From contig CM041294.1 in assembly GCA_023052935.1 (NCBI GenBank), positions 156,551,399 to 156,615,398 of the forward strand: a stretch of DNA of 64,000 nt, given 5' to 3'. The notes under the pieces are model-generated. The model searched no databases. It was given only the letters and a program-made list of their open reading frames with translations, and was not told the origin of the DNA. Source of the stretch: Piezodorus guildinii (Eukaryota; Arthropoda; Insecta; Hemiptera; Pentatomidae). The translations under genes and the position numbers were made by a program. Positions within the stretch are counted from its first letter, which is position 1; the number at the start of each line of letters is the position of its first letter. This document shows, piece after piece, positions 9,839-50,750 of the stretch.

Positions 9839-11469
9839 TGTGGGAAACTAAGAGGGAATGCGGAAAGGAGTCTTGTAAGGAGAGTGATGAGGGGTCTTAT
9901 TGTATTTTGTAGATCGAGAAGGAATGAGGAAAGGATAGACGTTATGTCAGATGGGTGTTGGCTGGGATAGGAATAATTGGTGGTATCGTGGGATGGAGTG
10001 TTAATTTGGGAAGGTGGTGGTTGAATTTTCCTTTGAGGCCGTTGTATAGGTTCTATATTTGAAGGTACAGCTGAAGAGGGTGGGAACTGAAAGGAAGGAA
10101 GAGAGGAGACTGGAACTTTGGGAGGAGGAATAACTGGAGGTAACTTAACCCGCTGGGAAGCGTTTTTAGGGGTGAGGTCCGTTTTCGGAGATTTCGGCTG
10201 AGAATGGGAGGTCTGGGGAAGGAAATGAGAGGTCTGGGGCTGTGGTTGGACAATCTGTTGTTGAGGATGATAGGAGGTTTGAGGTTGGGATGTTGAGTGT
10301 TGAGGCGGTTGAGGGCGAGGTAGCAGTATCGTTGAGTGTTGTTTTACAGAGCTATTGTAGGTAGCTGGTCTTGGGTTGAAGGTTGCAGTCCTCTGAGGAA
10401 TAGGATCAGTTCTCGGTGAAGGACCGGGTATCTCTTCTTCTGGAGCGGTATTTCTCTGGCTTTGCAATTTATATGATAAGTTTTGAGCTTTTTGCCTAAA
10501 CATAGTTTTATAGACTATGCAGCCTTTATAATTTGCAGGATGTTCTTCGTTACATAAAACACATTTTGCTGGTGTGTCTCGAGGTTTCTGGCAGGTGCCT
10601 GATGCGTGCGGACCTGCACATTTGACACATCGAGACTGATGATGACAATATGCTCTTGTGTGTCCCAAATGTTGGCAGTTAGTACATTGCACTATTTCAT
10701 TTCTCCGTCTAGGCTCCTCGAATCGGATAACTGAGTATACCAAGCGATTTATTTCGAATATATCCTTATTGTTAGGTGCTGGCTCAAGGTCGACAAAAAA
10801 TAAAGGAAGTGGGTACTTTTCTTGAGGATGAATCACACAAGAAATGTTCCTGACATTGTGTCCCAACTCTTCGAGGTCCCGCTTGATGGCAGCCGTAGGT
10901 GTTGTGCTGTGTAGTCCTCTTAGGACTACCCTAAATGGCTTTTCTTCTCTGAGTTGAAAACAATGAAAATCATAGTTGTTAGCAGTCAAGTGACTAACCA
11001 CTTTTTTATAATTTTCTTTGCCGCTTGTGCAGATTTTGATGTCTTTGACTCTTGAGAAACATCTAAAATTTGTTTGTCCAATTAAATTGGCGATTTCCTT
11101 TCCGAATTTCATGAAGTCAACAATATTGCTGACAAATATTGGTGGTGGTTCTGGGTCCGTGAAGTTGCTGGGTACAGATGATTCAGTAGGTAGATCTTTG
11201 AGGACTTCAAATTTATTGCTAGTCGGTAAGGCTGGTAAGATTGGTGGATTGCTGCTGGTTGAAGGTAGACTTCGATTTTCAGACTGTTGTTTCGTTTTAG
11301 TATTTTTATTCTTTTTTTTGTTAGGCGATTTTGTAGGAGAACCAGGAGTCAGGTTCCTTTGGCGTTTTTGAAGAGTGCGTCTTTTGAGGTATTGTGAGTC
11401 TGTCTCACTCACCTCAGAGAAAGCGGTATCATCTTCAGTGTCCATGCACGAATTTTTTTCAGAAGACAT
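9835..11469 (-). CDS. LINE ORF1: gag-like nucleic-acid-binding protein
   Basis: This 544-residue protein should coat the element RNA and help carry it to the nucleus. The first 60 residues are acidic and then strongly basic (KKKNKNTKTK). Residues 175-250 resemble the PRE_C2HC domain of jockey-type gag proteins (RVVLRGLHSTTP, IKRDLEELGH). Three zinc knuckles follow: C-X2-C-X4-H-X4-C at 262-275, C-X2-C-X3-H-X4-C at 281-293 and C-X2-C-X3-H-X6-C at 303-317. The C-terminal third is low-complexity and rich in Pro, Gln, Ser and Thr. The frame is uninterrupted and the stop overlaps the ORF2 start. It lies directly upstream of the RT gene, as usual in this clade. Confidence 0.93.
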   Translation of the reverse strand: MSSEKNSCMDTEDDTAFSEVSETDSQYLKRRTLQKRQRNLTPGSPTKSPNKKKNKNTKTKQQSENRSLPSTSSNPPILPALPTSNKFEVLKDLPTESSVPSNFTDPEPPPIFVSNIVDFMKFGKEIANLIGQTNFRCFSRVKDIKICTSGKENYKKVVSHLTANNYDFHCFQLREEKPFRVVLRGLHSTTPTAAIKRDLEELGHNVRNISCVIHPQEKYPLPLFFVDLEPAPNNKDIFEINRLVYSVIRFEEPRRRNEIVQCTNCQHLGHTRAYCHHQSRCVKCAGPHASGTCQKPRDTPAKCVLCNEEHPANYKGCIVYKTMFRQKAQNLSYKLQSQRNTAPEEEIPGPSPRTDPIPQRTATFNPRPATYNSSVKQHSTILLPRPQPPQHSTSQPQTSYHPQQQIVQPQPQTSHFLPQTSHSQPKSPKTDLTPKNASQRVKLPPVIPPPKVPVSSLPSFQFPPSSAVPSNIEPIQRPQRKIQPPPSQINTPSHDTTNYSYPSQHPSDITSILSSFLLDLQNTIRPLITLLTRLLSAFPLSFPQ

Positions 11470-11593
11470 TACGACTTATTTTTAAGAAATAAAATAAATA
11501 AAATTAACTCTCTGAATATTTACAATTATATACAATATAGAAAAATAAATAAAAGGAAAACATTTCTAGAGAAAAGAAAATTAAATAATTAAA

Positions 11594-11625
<32 letters not shown>

Positions 11626-11984
11626 CTGGTTACGAACTCGCGCACGAACAGATCCTGCGTACTGAATGCAGCGCTCCAGCCGACTGCGCTACCAACGATC
11701 TGATAAGAAATTGCTCTAGTGAGTAATAGCTTCAGTACGGAAGCGGGCAGGTAACGGGAAGCCCCACCACGTGGCAGACACTCTAGGCTAGGTTCATAAC
11801 GTCTCACTATTAATAGATTTAATTAAGCACTCACCCAATCAGGAATAATAGAAATGTTCATAAACACTTAACAATAATGTTTATAAAATTTGGACGTAAT
11901 CCGTAGGCTAACACCACTAAGGATTGAAAGTAAATGCGGATCGACAACAAAGTTGAACTACAGTTGCGGCCATTGCACTCGCAC
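11470..11984 (-). promoter_or_regulatory. 5' UTR and presumed internal promoter of the LINE
   Basis: This 515-bp leader starts at the duplication and ends at the ORF1 ATG. Jockey-type LINEs carry an internal Pol II promoter at their start; this is family knowledge and no motif was proven here. The leader is GC-richer near 11630-11810 and also holds a tRNA-like segment followed by 27 T on the minus strand. Confidence 0.6.
11629..11703 (-). other. tRNA-like segment with oligo(T), inside the LINE leader
   Basis: On minus a perfect box A-like TAGCGCAGTCGG (11691-11680) forms a GCGC/GCGC D-arm. A CTGC/GCAG anticodon-like arm and a GAGTTCG box B-like core follow. The T arm does not pair well and the segment runs almost at once into 27 T (11621-11595). 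It could be a decayed tRNA-derived retroposon with a T tail, a captured tRNA fragment or part of the element itself. It is unlikely to be a working tRNA. Confidence 0.35.
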
Positions 11985-11996
11985 TAGGTCAAATTT
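11985..11996. repeat. Target-site duplication, right copy
   Basis: TAGGTCAAATTT is identical to 6984-6995 and directly borders the first base of the LINE. Confidence 0.85.
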
Positions 11997-14900
11997 AGGA
12001 ACTGAAATAATAAACATGCAAAATAATTTAATACATCCATAAACTGTTAAGGTTGTTTGATTTTTTTTATCAAATAGAAGAAAGTAGGATGTACGGATAT
12101 AGTATCATCTACAATAGTAAACCAAATCGGTCACAGTAATTATGGTTCAAAACAACCTGAATTAAGTCCAATTTTTGAATCTAAGTCTTTTCAGAATGTT
12201 TCTTAGTTTAAGTCTAATTATTGGAGAATTATGAACCAATATCTCAGAGAATATTCTTATTTTAAATAAAGTATGATTGTAAAAAATCATTCAAATTCTA
12301 TTTGCTCATTCACTTAACTTGATTGGATAATATAAACAGTTAAAAATTGGCCAAAAAAAAAAAATATATATATAAAAAATAATAACAATTTTTCAGTTGG
12401 AAAACCCAACAAAAATTCCAATATTCAATAGATAACTGGTCAGATAATTCTTATAATTTAAGACCAAGAGTGACATGAAATATCTTACATTAAACTTAAC
12501 ACTGTTTGCAATATTTTAGTGAATTTAAAGGTATAACAAACATTTTAAGGATATGCAGGAGTGACTTCCTGAATCACAAGACTTAAATGGTATTAATGGC
12601 AGCACAGAAAGTTTTAAAGTTTGTCTTATATCTTTGTGTGACAAAGAAGTTAATTAAAAACCAAACCACAACTTTTTTTTAAAATTTTATATTAAAAGAC
12701 TGTTTAAATTGGAAGCATCATATCGGATGGGATTAAATTATCACAGAACAACTAAAGAATGTTAGAAAAGTATTTTAATAATTATGAGAATGTACTTGAT
12801 TTGTCGTTCTTTAAATTTTATTAACATTCACTGTTGAATATTGACTTTATAACTTTACAGAACAATGCAGATTTTTTACATTGAAATAACAACCATTATG
12901 GAATACATTGATCATTTTGTGAAAATTAGTCAGAAAAGATTTAGTAAATGCAACTTTTACAAAGTTATTAATCTTTAAATTAAAAACTTCAATTTTTACA
13001 TAAGAGCTTCATTAGATTAGGAGCTTTTAATGCTTTCTAAAGACATTAACATATAAAATGTTAACTCATCTCTCTAATAATAATAGTAAGAGAGTAATTT
13101 TATACTAATACATAACGTAATGCATTTTTTTTATTACTCCTGTTAAATGGTTTTACGAGCTTTGTCGAAGTCTCTGTCATAATGCATATTGAGTTTATCA
13201 GATAATCCACATTTTTTTTTTTTTTGCATGATAACTTTACAAAAATACATCATCTTACTCTCAGTTCAGATTCTTAAATCTATTATCAGCACACAAGATT
13301 CCGCCTTTCTGATCTCTATGCATGTAGTAGCATTTGGCATATCATTTTTAGTTCTTATCATCTCTGTCTTCTTTACTTTTAAAGATATGAGATAAAACTA
13401 TACAATCTTAGACTTATACTCTCTAGCCACAAGATCATTTTCTAAATGTTATGATTGTTTTGATCAAACGCATTGTGCTTGATTGTGGTAACTTAATTTA
13501 ATTTTTTACTTCCTGTATCTTATAATTTTGACGGAAGTAAATAATCAACACACGACCATAATAATATGAACAAAGCAGTGATGAAAACTAGACTCATATA
13601 TAACAATCAAAATTATTGTGATTCTTCATAATTAAAAAAATACTCCTCAATACTATACATATTCCTTAGTAAGACCTTAAATATAAATATTTTTTAATAA
13701 CCCTGTTATTTCAACGATTAAAATTCATTCTTATTTTAAACCGCCAATTATTCACATCTTATTTTTGTCTTTGATGGTCATAAGAAACAGTTTCTTCAAA
13801 CTTACGAAATCTATATTCAAATGAAATTGGGATGAGGAAGGAGGGTAGAAAAATGCAGGGTTTAAAGATAATATTAATTTTAAATTGTATTTAAAAAATA
13901 AAAATGCTATTTTAGAAAGGCAAGTTAAAAAAAAAAAAAATAATAAAATTAACAATGGATAAAACCAAAATATTTTAATGAGAAAAAATACTGTTATCTC
14001 ATGGATCATATTATTATTTATTGAAAATAAAAGCTTAAAGATAAGCTGGGTTATGGTCAGGTCAAGGTTTAAATGAAATATGCAGTCCTATACTTTTCAA
14101 TAGATAAATAGTTATTTATTTCAAACATGGATATCTATTTAAATCTTTCATATGCTATTTTTCATATGGTTAAAAATTAAGTTTAACATATAGTAATAGT
14201 AACGAACTTTATAACAGGACTTATTAGTGGTATAATAATATCTCAGTTCGTAATCTGAGGTTTAAGCTAACTTTGAGTAATTCAAGACATTGACAACATT
14301 AATAGCTAGCTTACGCTTAGGGACAGAATATAACTAGTTGCATTAAGGCTTGCTGAAAGTCAAATTTCAAATATCTAATAAGATAGAGATTAAAAAAATA
14401 AATAAAGCAAGTCAACTATGTGATTCTGATTAATTTTTAGAAATCATATGATAAAGGATTATCTACTATAATTGACAACCATAAAAATATAGACAGTCGA
14501 ACTTTAATTTAGAAATTATTAAATTCATAATTTTAAACCAAGCCCACATGAGAAACTGAACTGGAATAGCCTTAATATAAAAAGATACACAATAAAACAT
14601 TTATTTCAACTACATATTAAAAATATATTTGTACTGATAAATTATTCTAATATAAATTTTATTTGATCGGTCAAACATAAATACAATGTCATTCTCAGAT
14701 AAACAGCTCGTAATTACAAATATTCAGCAGACAATATAAGTAACAATAATATATCTATTTACAGCTAAGGGTAGAAATGAAACTTGTTTCTAGTCCTGGA
14801 ACATTACGCAGAAAAATATATATATCGAAACAATCTCACTAAAACAAACATCGAACTAATCTAAGAAACTGAAATATTCTTTGGTATTAGCTTTCTAACT

Positions 14901-15161
14901 TCATGTCATGGACCCAGGCTGTCAGCCTATAAATCGGTGTTCTGACAAGAAAACAAAAGATTTCTTCCTCAGATATAGCTATACAAATCAAGATTGAAGT
15001 TCTCTATAATTATTTATAAGATGTATTAACTCGAATTGGAAACATGAAATTAAAATTTCAAGAAATTCAGGAGTAAAAAAAAAAGTTATAATCCCATCTC
15101 GTGTAAAATATCCAATCAGAAAATAATACATTTCAAATGTAATGAATACAACTCAAAGCAT
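11997..15161. other. AT-rich DNA downstream of the gene; candidate 3' UTR
   Basis: No coding block or recognised repeat is seen. It lies just past the TMEM184B-like stop codon, so at least the part next to 15161 is transcribed 3' UTR. Minus-strand AATAAA signals occur at 14663-14658 and 14605-14600, but such words are common in AT-rich DNA, so the transcript end is not fixed. Confidence 0.4.
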
Positions 15162-44214
<29,053 letters not shown>

Positions 44215-44449
44215 CTCCTGAAAAGAAACATGCATAAGTGGAAGTTATAAATATATTATGTAGTGACCAAATACCATATACTAATTATAATTTATAAAAC
44301 AGTTTATATACAAGTATGCTGTTTATATAAGCAACATAATACAGCTATGCAACACCACTTTAGAAAAAAAGTAATTCTCAGTTCAGAATGAAAAAAATGT
44401 ACATTGACTCAGAAAATAAACTAATAGGTTTATTAATTTTTTATAATTT

Positions 44450-44650
44450 TGTAATAGGAGTTAAAGATCTTTCGTTATGCCTTCCTTTGGAGGGAAAGCA
44501 AAAAAGTGGTCTCAAGCCTGTGCGATGTCAGGTATTCGTTAAAGATCCCTATCCTAATTAAACTGAGATAGGCAAAATTTAGGACCATCACTGTTGTGTG
44601 GTCTGACTAGCCACAGTAGTATAAAGTGCCATTAAATATATAAACAAAAC
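44450..44650 (+). repeat. SINE S3 copy, 5' truncated
   Basis: GCCTTCCTTTGGAGGGAAAG, ATTCGTTAAAGATCCC, GCAAAATTTAGGACCATC and GCCACAGTAGTATAAAGTG follow the S3 order. The end is ATATATAAACAAAAC. Confidence 0.65.
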
Positions 44651-44799
44651 AAATATTGTGAACAGAAAAAAAATGATCATTATACACAAATATATAAATA
44701 GTCATTATATAGGAATAAAAGAATAAAGAAATTTAAATGCTAAATAAACTACAAGTCAAATACAATTTTTAATAAAACTAACCAAAGATATTAAATGGG

Positions 44800-44990
44800 C
44801 TCACCAAATGTCTATAAAGTGAGTGACTTTGGGAAAAAAACATGTCGGATTAGCGTATTCTTAACCAAATGCCTTTTTGTACAACCAATGGCCTAGAAAC
44901 AGTTATTCCTTATTATGAACTTAACTTAACTCAGGACACTTTGTGGAATGTACCCATATGTTTATAGAACTGTTTTTTTTTTTTTTAAAT
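44800..44990 (+). repeat. SINE S2, diverged and 5' truncated
   Basis: TCTATAAAGTGAGTGAC, AATGGCCTAGAAACAG and CTCAGGACACTTTGTGG follow the S2 body, ending in 14 T (44973-44986). The head is absent. Confidence 0.55.
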
Positions 44991-47785
44991 AATTAGCTAA
45001 TCTATTAAAATGAAGTAAAACATTGGTAGCAAACTAGTTAAGAAAAAAATAATGTAACGAGAGTGTAACAAAAAATAATGTAAAGAGGAAATATAAGGAA
45101 AAATGCATTGAGAAAAAACTAAAATTAATCTTAAATGTTGGAGTTATACCTCTCCAAATTATTTAGAAGCAATAAATTACATTGTAATCTGTAATTTCAA
45201 AATTATATCATTTAGCAAAGAATCATTTTATTAACTTTTTTCAAACATAAATATTGAATAAAACTGAGGCAAAAAAATGAAAAACACATTTCAACAAAAT
45301 AATTCAAATATTATTGATTGACCATTATTATTATTGTTTTTTCAATAGGAATATGCAAATAGAAATCATTTGATACAGATCATTGAAGAACGGTCCAAGC
45401 CTTTAAACAATAGATCAAGTATGAGATAGAAGTTACCTATCACTATGATATGAGGTCATGATCAAATCCTAAATATTGGAAAATTTAGTATTTAGAAAAT
45501 AGTTTGTCAATTTGTTTTGTTTTTCAAATACTAATGGTTGTAATTGTACAAAAACAAAAATTAATTTTTTAATGGACCATTTAATTTTGAAATTATCCAG
45601 TATCACAGATAAACGCTGCACTTAGATAAACTATTAAAGTTAAATCTTAAGGTTATCAACCTCAAATAATGTCGGTCTCCACCGAACTAATAATTGAAAT
45701 AAAGATGTTCCAGGAATTATGCAACAAGAGTCATCAACCTCAGTTGTTACCTGATTGTGAGAACAAGTTAGGTAAGGTAAAAGACTTTTTCATTGCATAA
45801 AGCGTTAATTAATACGGTTCATAGCTTTAACAATATGCATGATAACATTAACATTAAATAGTACTCTACTATGTTAACCAAAAAAGTATCACAAATTTAA
45901 CAGCTCTTTCTTGAGATATATCAATCTTCACATGGCTAATAAAGCATAGAAACATTTGAAAACAATGAACAAGATTTATAATAACACAGAGATTTTGGAT
46001 TTTTTTTTTTTTTTTCCCTCGATGAAGTAAATTCCTGAAGACAAAATACAAATTTAAACTGTTATATAACTACAAAAAAAAATTATCTTTTTCAAGTTCT
46101 AAGAAAACCAAAAACCATTTCAAGAACTAAGAAAATGTAAAGATTAATATTTATGACTAAAAATAAAAATACTGTAACTAAGAAATATTGATCAATTTTT
46201 ATTGTTTTTACTAAATGAATTTATTTTACAACTTCTAGATAGTTATAAATTCAAACATAATTGTAAGTTGTTTAATAAGGTTATAATGTAATTCAAGAGA
46301 TATGGTATGAAAAACACATTACAACTACATCATTTACATATCATGAGAGAACTACTTAAACAAACAAATAAGGGGATCAGGTCTGTCCAAGATGTTGCAT
46401 AAAAGTGATGATGAATGTATACGTTTGAGTTTTTTTTTTTTTTAAACTAACTACCAGAAAATTCAATTGACTAACGACAATGACACATTTAAGCAAGACA
46501 ATACAAACAATATACAAGAATAAAACTTGAATAGGTCGTGAGATAATAAAATGTCAATAATATAACAAACTAAACAATGTCATAAACGGAAAATTATTTT
46601 CTAAGGACTAATTTAAATATATAGTAAATATGAGAATTTAAATGTATTCCATCGAATCTTAATGATAATGAGATAACAGACTGATAAAATTATGCCAATG
46701 ATAAAATAAATCTCTCCATTGGAAAGCTGAATATCTTGGAATAGAATCTAGACATAGAAATTCAATTATGTAAGGTAGCCTAAAAAGTATTTGTTAACAA
46801 TCAGTAAAACAATTAAATTAAAAAATCAATGTATGCATTATAAATAAAAAATGAGACAGCCTGTAGAGATATTTTAAATAAGATTGAACTAAGGGGAAGG
46901 TGTCTTAATAACTGATCAATAAAACTTGCTCACACATAAGATAACAACCAGCATAATTTTAATATAATACAATTGTCACAAAAAAGAAAAAAAAAACTTT
47001 GCAATAAAGATGTAAATGCTATCAGAGGCGCCAAATAAATGACAAGGCTAATCCAAAACATATAGAAGTATGTAAAAACAAAATGCAATAACAGCAAGAA
47101 AGTATGCGAAAGTTTCATAAAAACAGAATTAACAGGATTTCAAAACTGATTATTATTATGAAAAAATAATTAGTGATATTTATAAAATCAATATTAAATC
47201 TGGAAAAATCACAGTTACAACAAAAAGCCAGTGTTTGCATTATATAAAAGTTTAAGATACTCAGAATTTCTAGAAAAAAAAATATATATATAAATACAAA
47301 ATTAGGATTAAACGTGAATTTAAGATAATGTGAAAATTGAAAGATACTATTAAATTTGTAAATTTAATTAATTTGATTGTAACGACATTAAAAGTAATTG
47401 GGGCTCATAAAAAAATCAATAGATAATAATTAAGGCAAAAAACATAAAATCAACTGAAGGGAAAAGCTTCCTGAATAGAGATGACAAAGGGCAAAGAAAG
47501 AGAAAGCTGTCAAACAGAAACCAACATTAATTTCCTTTTTTCTGATTTGATGATAATTATTGAATCAATTACAATATTAAGGATATTGAAAGGCAACAAT
47601 AATGATTCTAAATTACAATTCCATTAGTTGACTGGTACTTAAAAATCGTTCTTGACCTCTTAACATATGTCAGTGATTCATAATTATAAAGGAGGTTACA
47701 AAAAACGCTAGATTGTTTTATAATATACAAATAGGAGCTTTTACGGGCTAGTTTAAAATATTAAATATACAACAATTGAACTTAC

Positions 47786-48050
47786 GTAAGGTTTTCTTCT
47801 TGGATCACAATATAAACACTTTGGAAACTACTTTATCAGAACACAATCAACATTCCATATATTTGCACTCTTGAATTGAACAAACACAGTCTTATACTCC
47901 TGTCGTGTTTATCTGTAGTTCTAAACATTTTCGCACTATATTCATTGTCATATCAATTCAACAAAGGCAATTTGTCACAGAAGAACCCCGATGAACAAGG
48001 TACGATAGAACATAACGGAACTGGATCGACTCGGGTGGGAGGCCAAGAAT
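47786..48050 (-). other. TMEM184B: 5' non-coding first exon of the TMEM184B-like gene
   Basis: On minus this exon ends CCTTAC and is followed by a consensus donor GTAAGT (47785-47780). Joined to the acceptor at 44218, it gives an in-frame TAG before the start codon and no upstream in-frame ATG. The upstream limit is a guess from the composition change. The first intron would be 3.57 kb. Confidence 0.55.
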
Positions 48051-48110
48051 AGGACGTAGCTAGCCCGCATGCGCGGTTAGCAACCGCCATATTTAACTGA
48101 GCTTTCCCCT
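48040..48110 (-). promoter_or_regulatory. Likely promoter of the TMEM184B-like gene
   Basis: This is a CpG-bearing island in AT-rich DNA just upstream of the first exon. CCGCATGCGC (48065-48074) is one base from the NRF1/Ewg palindrome. ATGGCGG on minus (48090-48084) fits the YY1/Pho core often found at start sites of housekeeping genes. No TATA box is obvious. The assignment is inference from position and motifs. Confidence 0.45.
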
Positions 48111-48527
48111 CTGTCATCTTACCTCTTCATTAATTATATATTAAATTATAACATTTTCATCAAAATTATTTAACATATGTCAAGCAATAATTATAACACT
48201 GAAGTATATCTTAATAAACGGTCACATTTCCGGAACTTCTAATCCTTCTGTTAATCTAAGGGTTGTTTCAAAATTACGAAATTATTTGGAACATATGTGG
48301 CAATAAATTGGGTTTATTTAACTGGGTTGAAGAATTCAAAACTCGTTGCATCACAAGATGCGTAGACGCATGATTCATGTTTTGCAAGAAATGTCCTTGA
48401 TAAACATTCAAGTTCGATATTAAAATGGAACAAACATACTTACGTATTATCTCGTTATAAATTCTTCCTATACATTTCAAATGGACACAAAAAAAAAATT
48501 GTACTTCTCTTAAATTTTACCTACCTA
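48110..48527. other. Intergenic DNA, nothing recognised
   Basis: It lies between the promoter-like region and the Tc1-like element. A 68-codon minus frame (48480-48274) has no recognisable motif. Confidence 0.5.
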
Positions 48528-50163
48528 CAGTGAGTGTCAAAAGTATTCGGAATTCGTATTTCTTTTCATTTAATAAGTATATTTCACTGCTATGAATTTA
48601 TATAATTCTTTTTCACTCATAAATCTTTAAAAGAGACTCCTCTAAAGGAAAATCACTGACCAGATAACCGAAATGTTTATTGTTTTTAAAAATATCCGAT
48701 TAATAATGTAAAATTACAAGATCGTTTGGTGTCAAAAGTATTCGGAAATCGTAATATCCTGTTGTTTAATGGTTTCAAAATTTAATATTCTCACTAATCT
48801 TCGACATAATTTTATGTTCTAAACAATTTTCTTTTCTCGTGTAATGTATACCCAACCATTGAAAGATTTTTTTTAAAAAATAAGGCCCTAAAATAAAAAC
48901 GCAACGATCGTACAACGCCCTCGAATAATTTTTAACACGTTCACACACTAAAACTAAATAGAAATAGTTAAGATGTTGAAAAAAATTTATGAGAATATAT
49001 GGATGGCTATGTACAGTGTAGATAATATAATAATAAAATATAAAAGCAAAAATTTGGGCGTCCAAAAGATATTAAATATTAAAACTGAAAGACTGATGAT
49101 TCATCTAATAAGAAAACAATACCTCAAATGAGTAAATCTTAGCTTATTTCTGAATTTTTTAGAACTTCTGGATGCACAGTAAGTGTTTTAACTGTTCGCC
49201 GCGTTCTAAAAAAATATGACGAAAACAATTACATGGTAGAAGAAGTACTGAAAAGGTCTTTCAGCAGGGAAGGCAATAAGAGAATAAACTGAATGTTCGT
49301 AACATTTTTTTAAGAGAAGGTTGATGAATTAAAATGTTTACAGATGACTCCCATACTAAATTACATGGTTCTTTTGAAGAAATTAGGGTTTGAAGGAAAC
49401 CAAATAAAGAATTTAGTATGCCATAGTAAAACACCTTGAGCGGTCAGTCATAGTATATTTTTCTTTGAAAAAAGTTAATAGTATTGGATTCATGGACAGA
49501 ATTATTAATATGTTTGAGTATTTTTTTTAAGTATGAAAAGCCAGAATTAAAAGTAGAAGAATAATTACGTATAAATTAAATTTTTGACATACGCGCGACC
49601 ATGACTCTGGGCACATATTATGTTATCTATTCAGATTTAGTAGCTGCAAAATTACTAAAAAGTGCTCGAAATCTCTCTTCGATTATTTATTTCAAATTTA
49701 ATTAAGTATTTATGGGCCCTACTAAAAAGGAAAATCAAGAAATACTATATTGAAAATGAAAATGCCTCAAGAAACAATAAGTGCTTGAGTGGAATATTAT
49801 TTATCACCAAACAATCAATTAATTACTAATATAAATTCCCAGTAGGCTAAAATGTATAATTATACAAAAAGTTTTACCAACTGGATGTTTATTTATGATC
49901 ACTGCATTAATACAAGTAGAAAACCACGTAATTCCGAATACTTTTGACACCATTGACATACACTGTTTTTAATATTTTCATTAATGAACGTTCAAAACGT
50001 TAAAAATAAAATGATTTTTGTCGTAATTTTTGGTTTGGCCTATTGTTTCCATTCCTTCTATCATTATAAAGTGGATAAGAACTCTTTAAACACGTATAAA
50101 ATAAGTTAAAAGCAAGCAAATTACGGACGGGTAGGGAATTCCGAATACTTTTGACACTCACTG
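48528..50163 (+). mobile_element. Tc1-like element with IR/DR ends, inactive
   Basis: Outer 28-bp ends (start CAGTGAGTGTCAAAAG, end CTTTTGACACTCACTG) are exact inverted copies flanked by TA on both sides. A second, inner copy of the core GTGTCAAAAGTATTCGGAA lies at 48729 and, inverted, at 49932-49950. The inner sites are about 195 and 207 bases from the outer ones. This two-site-per-end arrangement is the IR/DR type known from some Tc1-like elements. The transposase inside is broken. Confidence 0.9.
49030..49838 (+). pseudogene. Broken Tc1-like transposase
   Basis: Plus-strand pieces follow Tc1 transposase order: GRPKDI (about 49057), the second HTH SGCTVSVLTVRRVLKKYDE (49171-49220), FTDDSHTKLHGSFEE (49339-49383, first catalytic Asp), VKHLERSVIVYFS, RDHDSGHI (about 49594, matching the DNDPKH block) and YLWALLKRKIKKY (49707-49745). 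The expected Glu before NLW is Lys, and the spacing to the second Asp fits DD34E apart from a two-base slip. Several stops and shifts are present. An active copy would cut and paste the element. Confidence 0.8.
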
Positions 50164-50269
50164 TATATATAAACCGCTAGGTATTATTTATTTTGTAAAA
50201 CTTTCCTAACCCGAATTTTCAATTGAAACATAAATTTCCAAATGAACAAGTCTCGCTGAATGGTGCGTG

Positions 50270-50750
50270 TGTGGTAAGTCTAGCTCATAAAATGAATAGA
50301 TGTACAAAAGTTAAAGTGCATATTTAAAATTTTATATGTATGGGATGTTACAGCAACTTTTTAACCAAAACTTTTTCGAAAATAGCTCAAACGATTTTGA
50401 TCAAATTTGTTCCAATGCTCAATTGAGAGAGATTTAATGAATTCTTCAATGTTTCTTTTTCAATTTTATTTGTTTGAAATAAATAACAATTTCTCATTGC
50501 GACTTGAGTTAGGAAATATAAACTATAATATTCTTTTCTTCATAACATACTAGTGATTAGAAAAGTTGCAAAAGAAAATTATGTCATCCAATATATAAAG
50601 CAGTAGATGCCCCATAGACCATAAATATGGTCTCTATTGAAATATAATTTTATGAGAAATAAACATTTCTATAGAAACTAAAAGTAAACTTTTAAAATGT
50701 CTTCAAGAAGTGAGATAAATAATAGTTGTGCAAAATTCGCAACAGATTTT
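50270..50750 (+). repeat. Family Q, diverged copy
   Basis: GTGTGGTAAGTCTAGCTCA matches window bases 3-20, and GGGATGTTACAGCAAC and AGCTCAAACGATTTTGAT follow the Q order. It ends CAACAGATTTTT directly at the next Q copy. Confidence 0.6.

Larger units (their letters stand above)
6996..11984 (-). mobile_element. Full-length jockey-like LINE, apparently intact
   Basis: This is a 5.0-kb non-LTR retrotransposon on the minus strand: 5' UTR (11984-11470), gag-like ORF1 (11469-9835), endonuclease-RT ORF2 (9838-7142), short 3' UTR and a poly(A) tail (T run 6996-7007 on plus). Both ORFs are open and perfect 12-bp duplications flank it. ORF2 ends without RNase H, as in the jockey clade. Intact ORFs and identical duplications suggest a recent insertion. 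A divergent relative lies at 63272-64000. Confidence 0.93.
44218..47785 (-). other. Intron 1 of the TMEM184B-like gene
   Basis: It holds an S3 copy (44450-44650) and a diverged S2 copy (44800-44985). From 44990 to 47785 it is AT-rich with no recognised feature. Confidence 0.6.

Noticed and set aside
11018..11371. 117-codon frame on plus within the LINE
   Set aside because: Antisense to ORF1, with no motif; the gag-like frame on minus explains the openness.
47786..47830. Upstream extension of the TMEM184B-like reading frame into exon 1
   Set aside because: An in-frame TAG at 47830-47828 and the absence of an ATG after it put the start at 44214.
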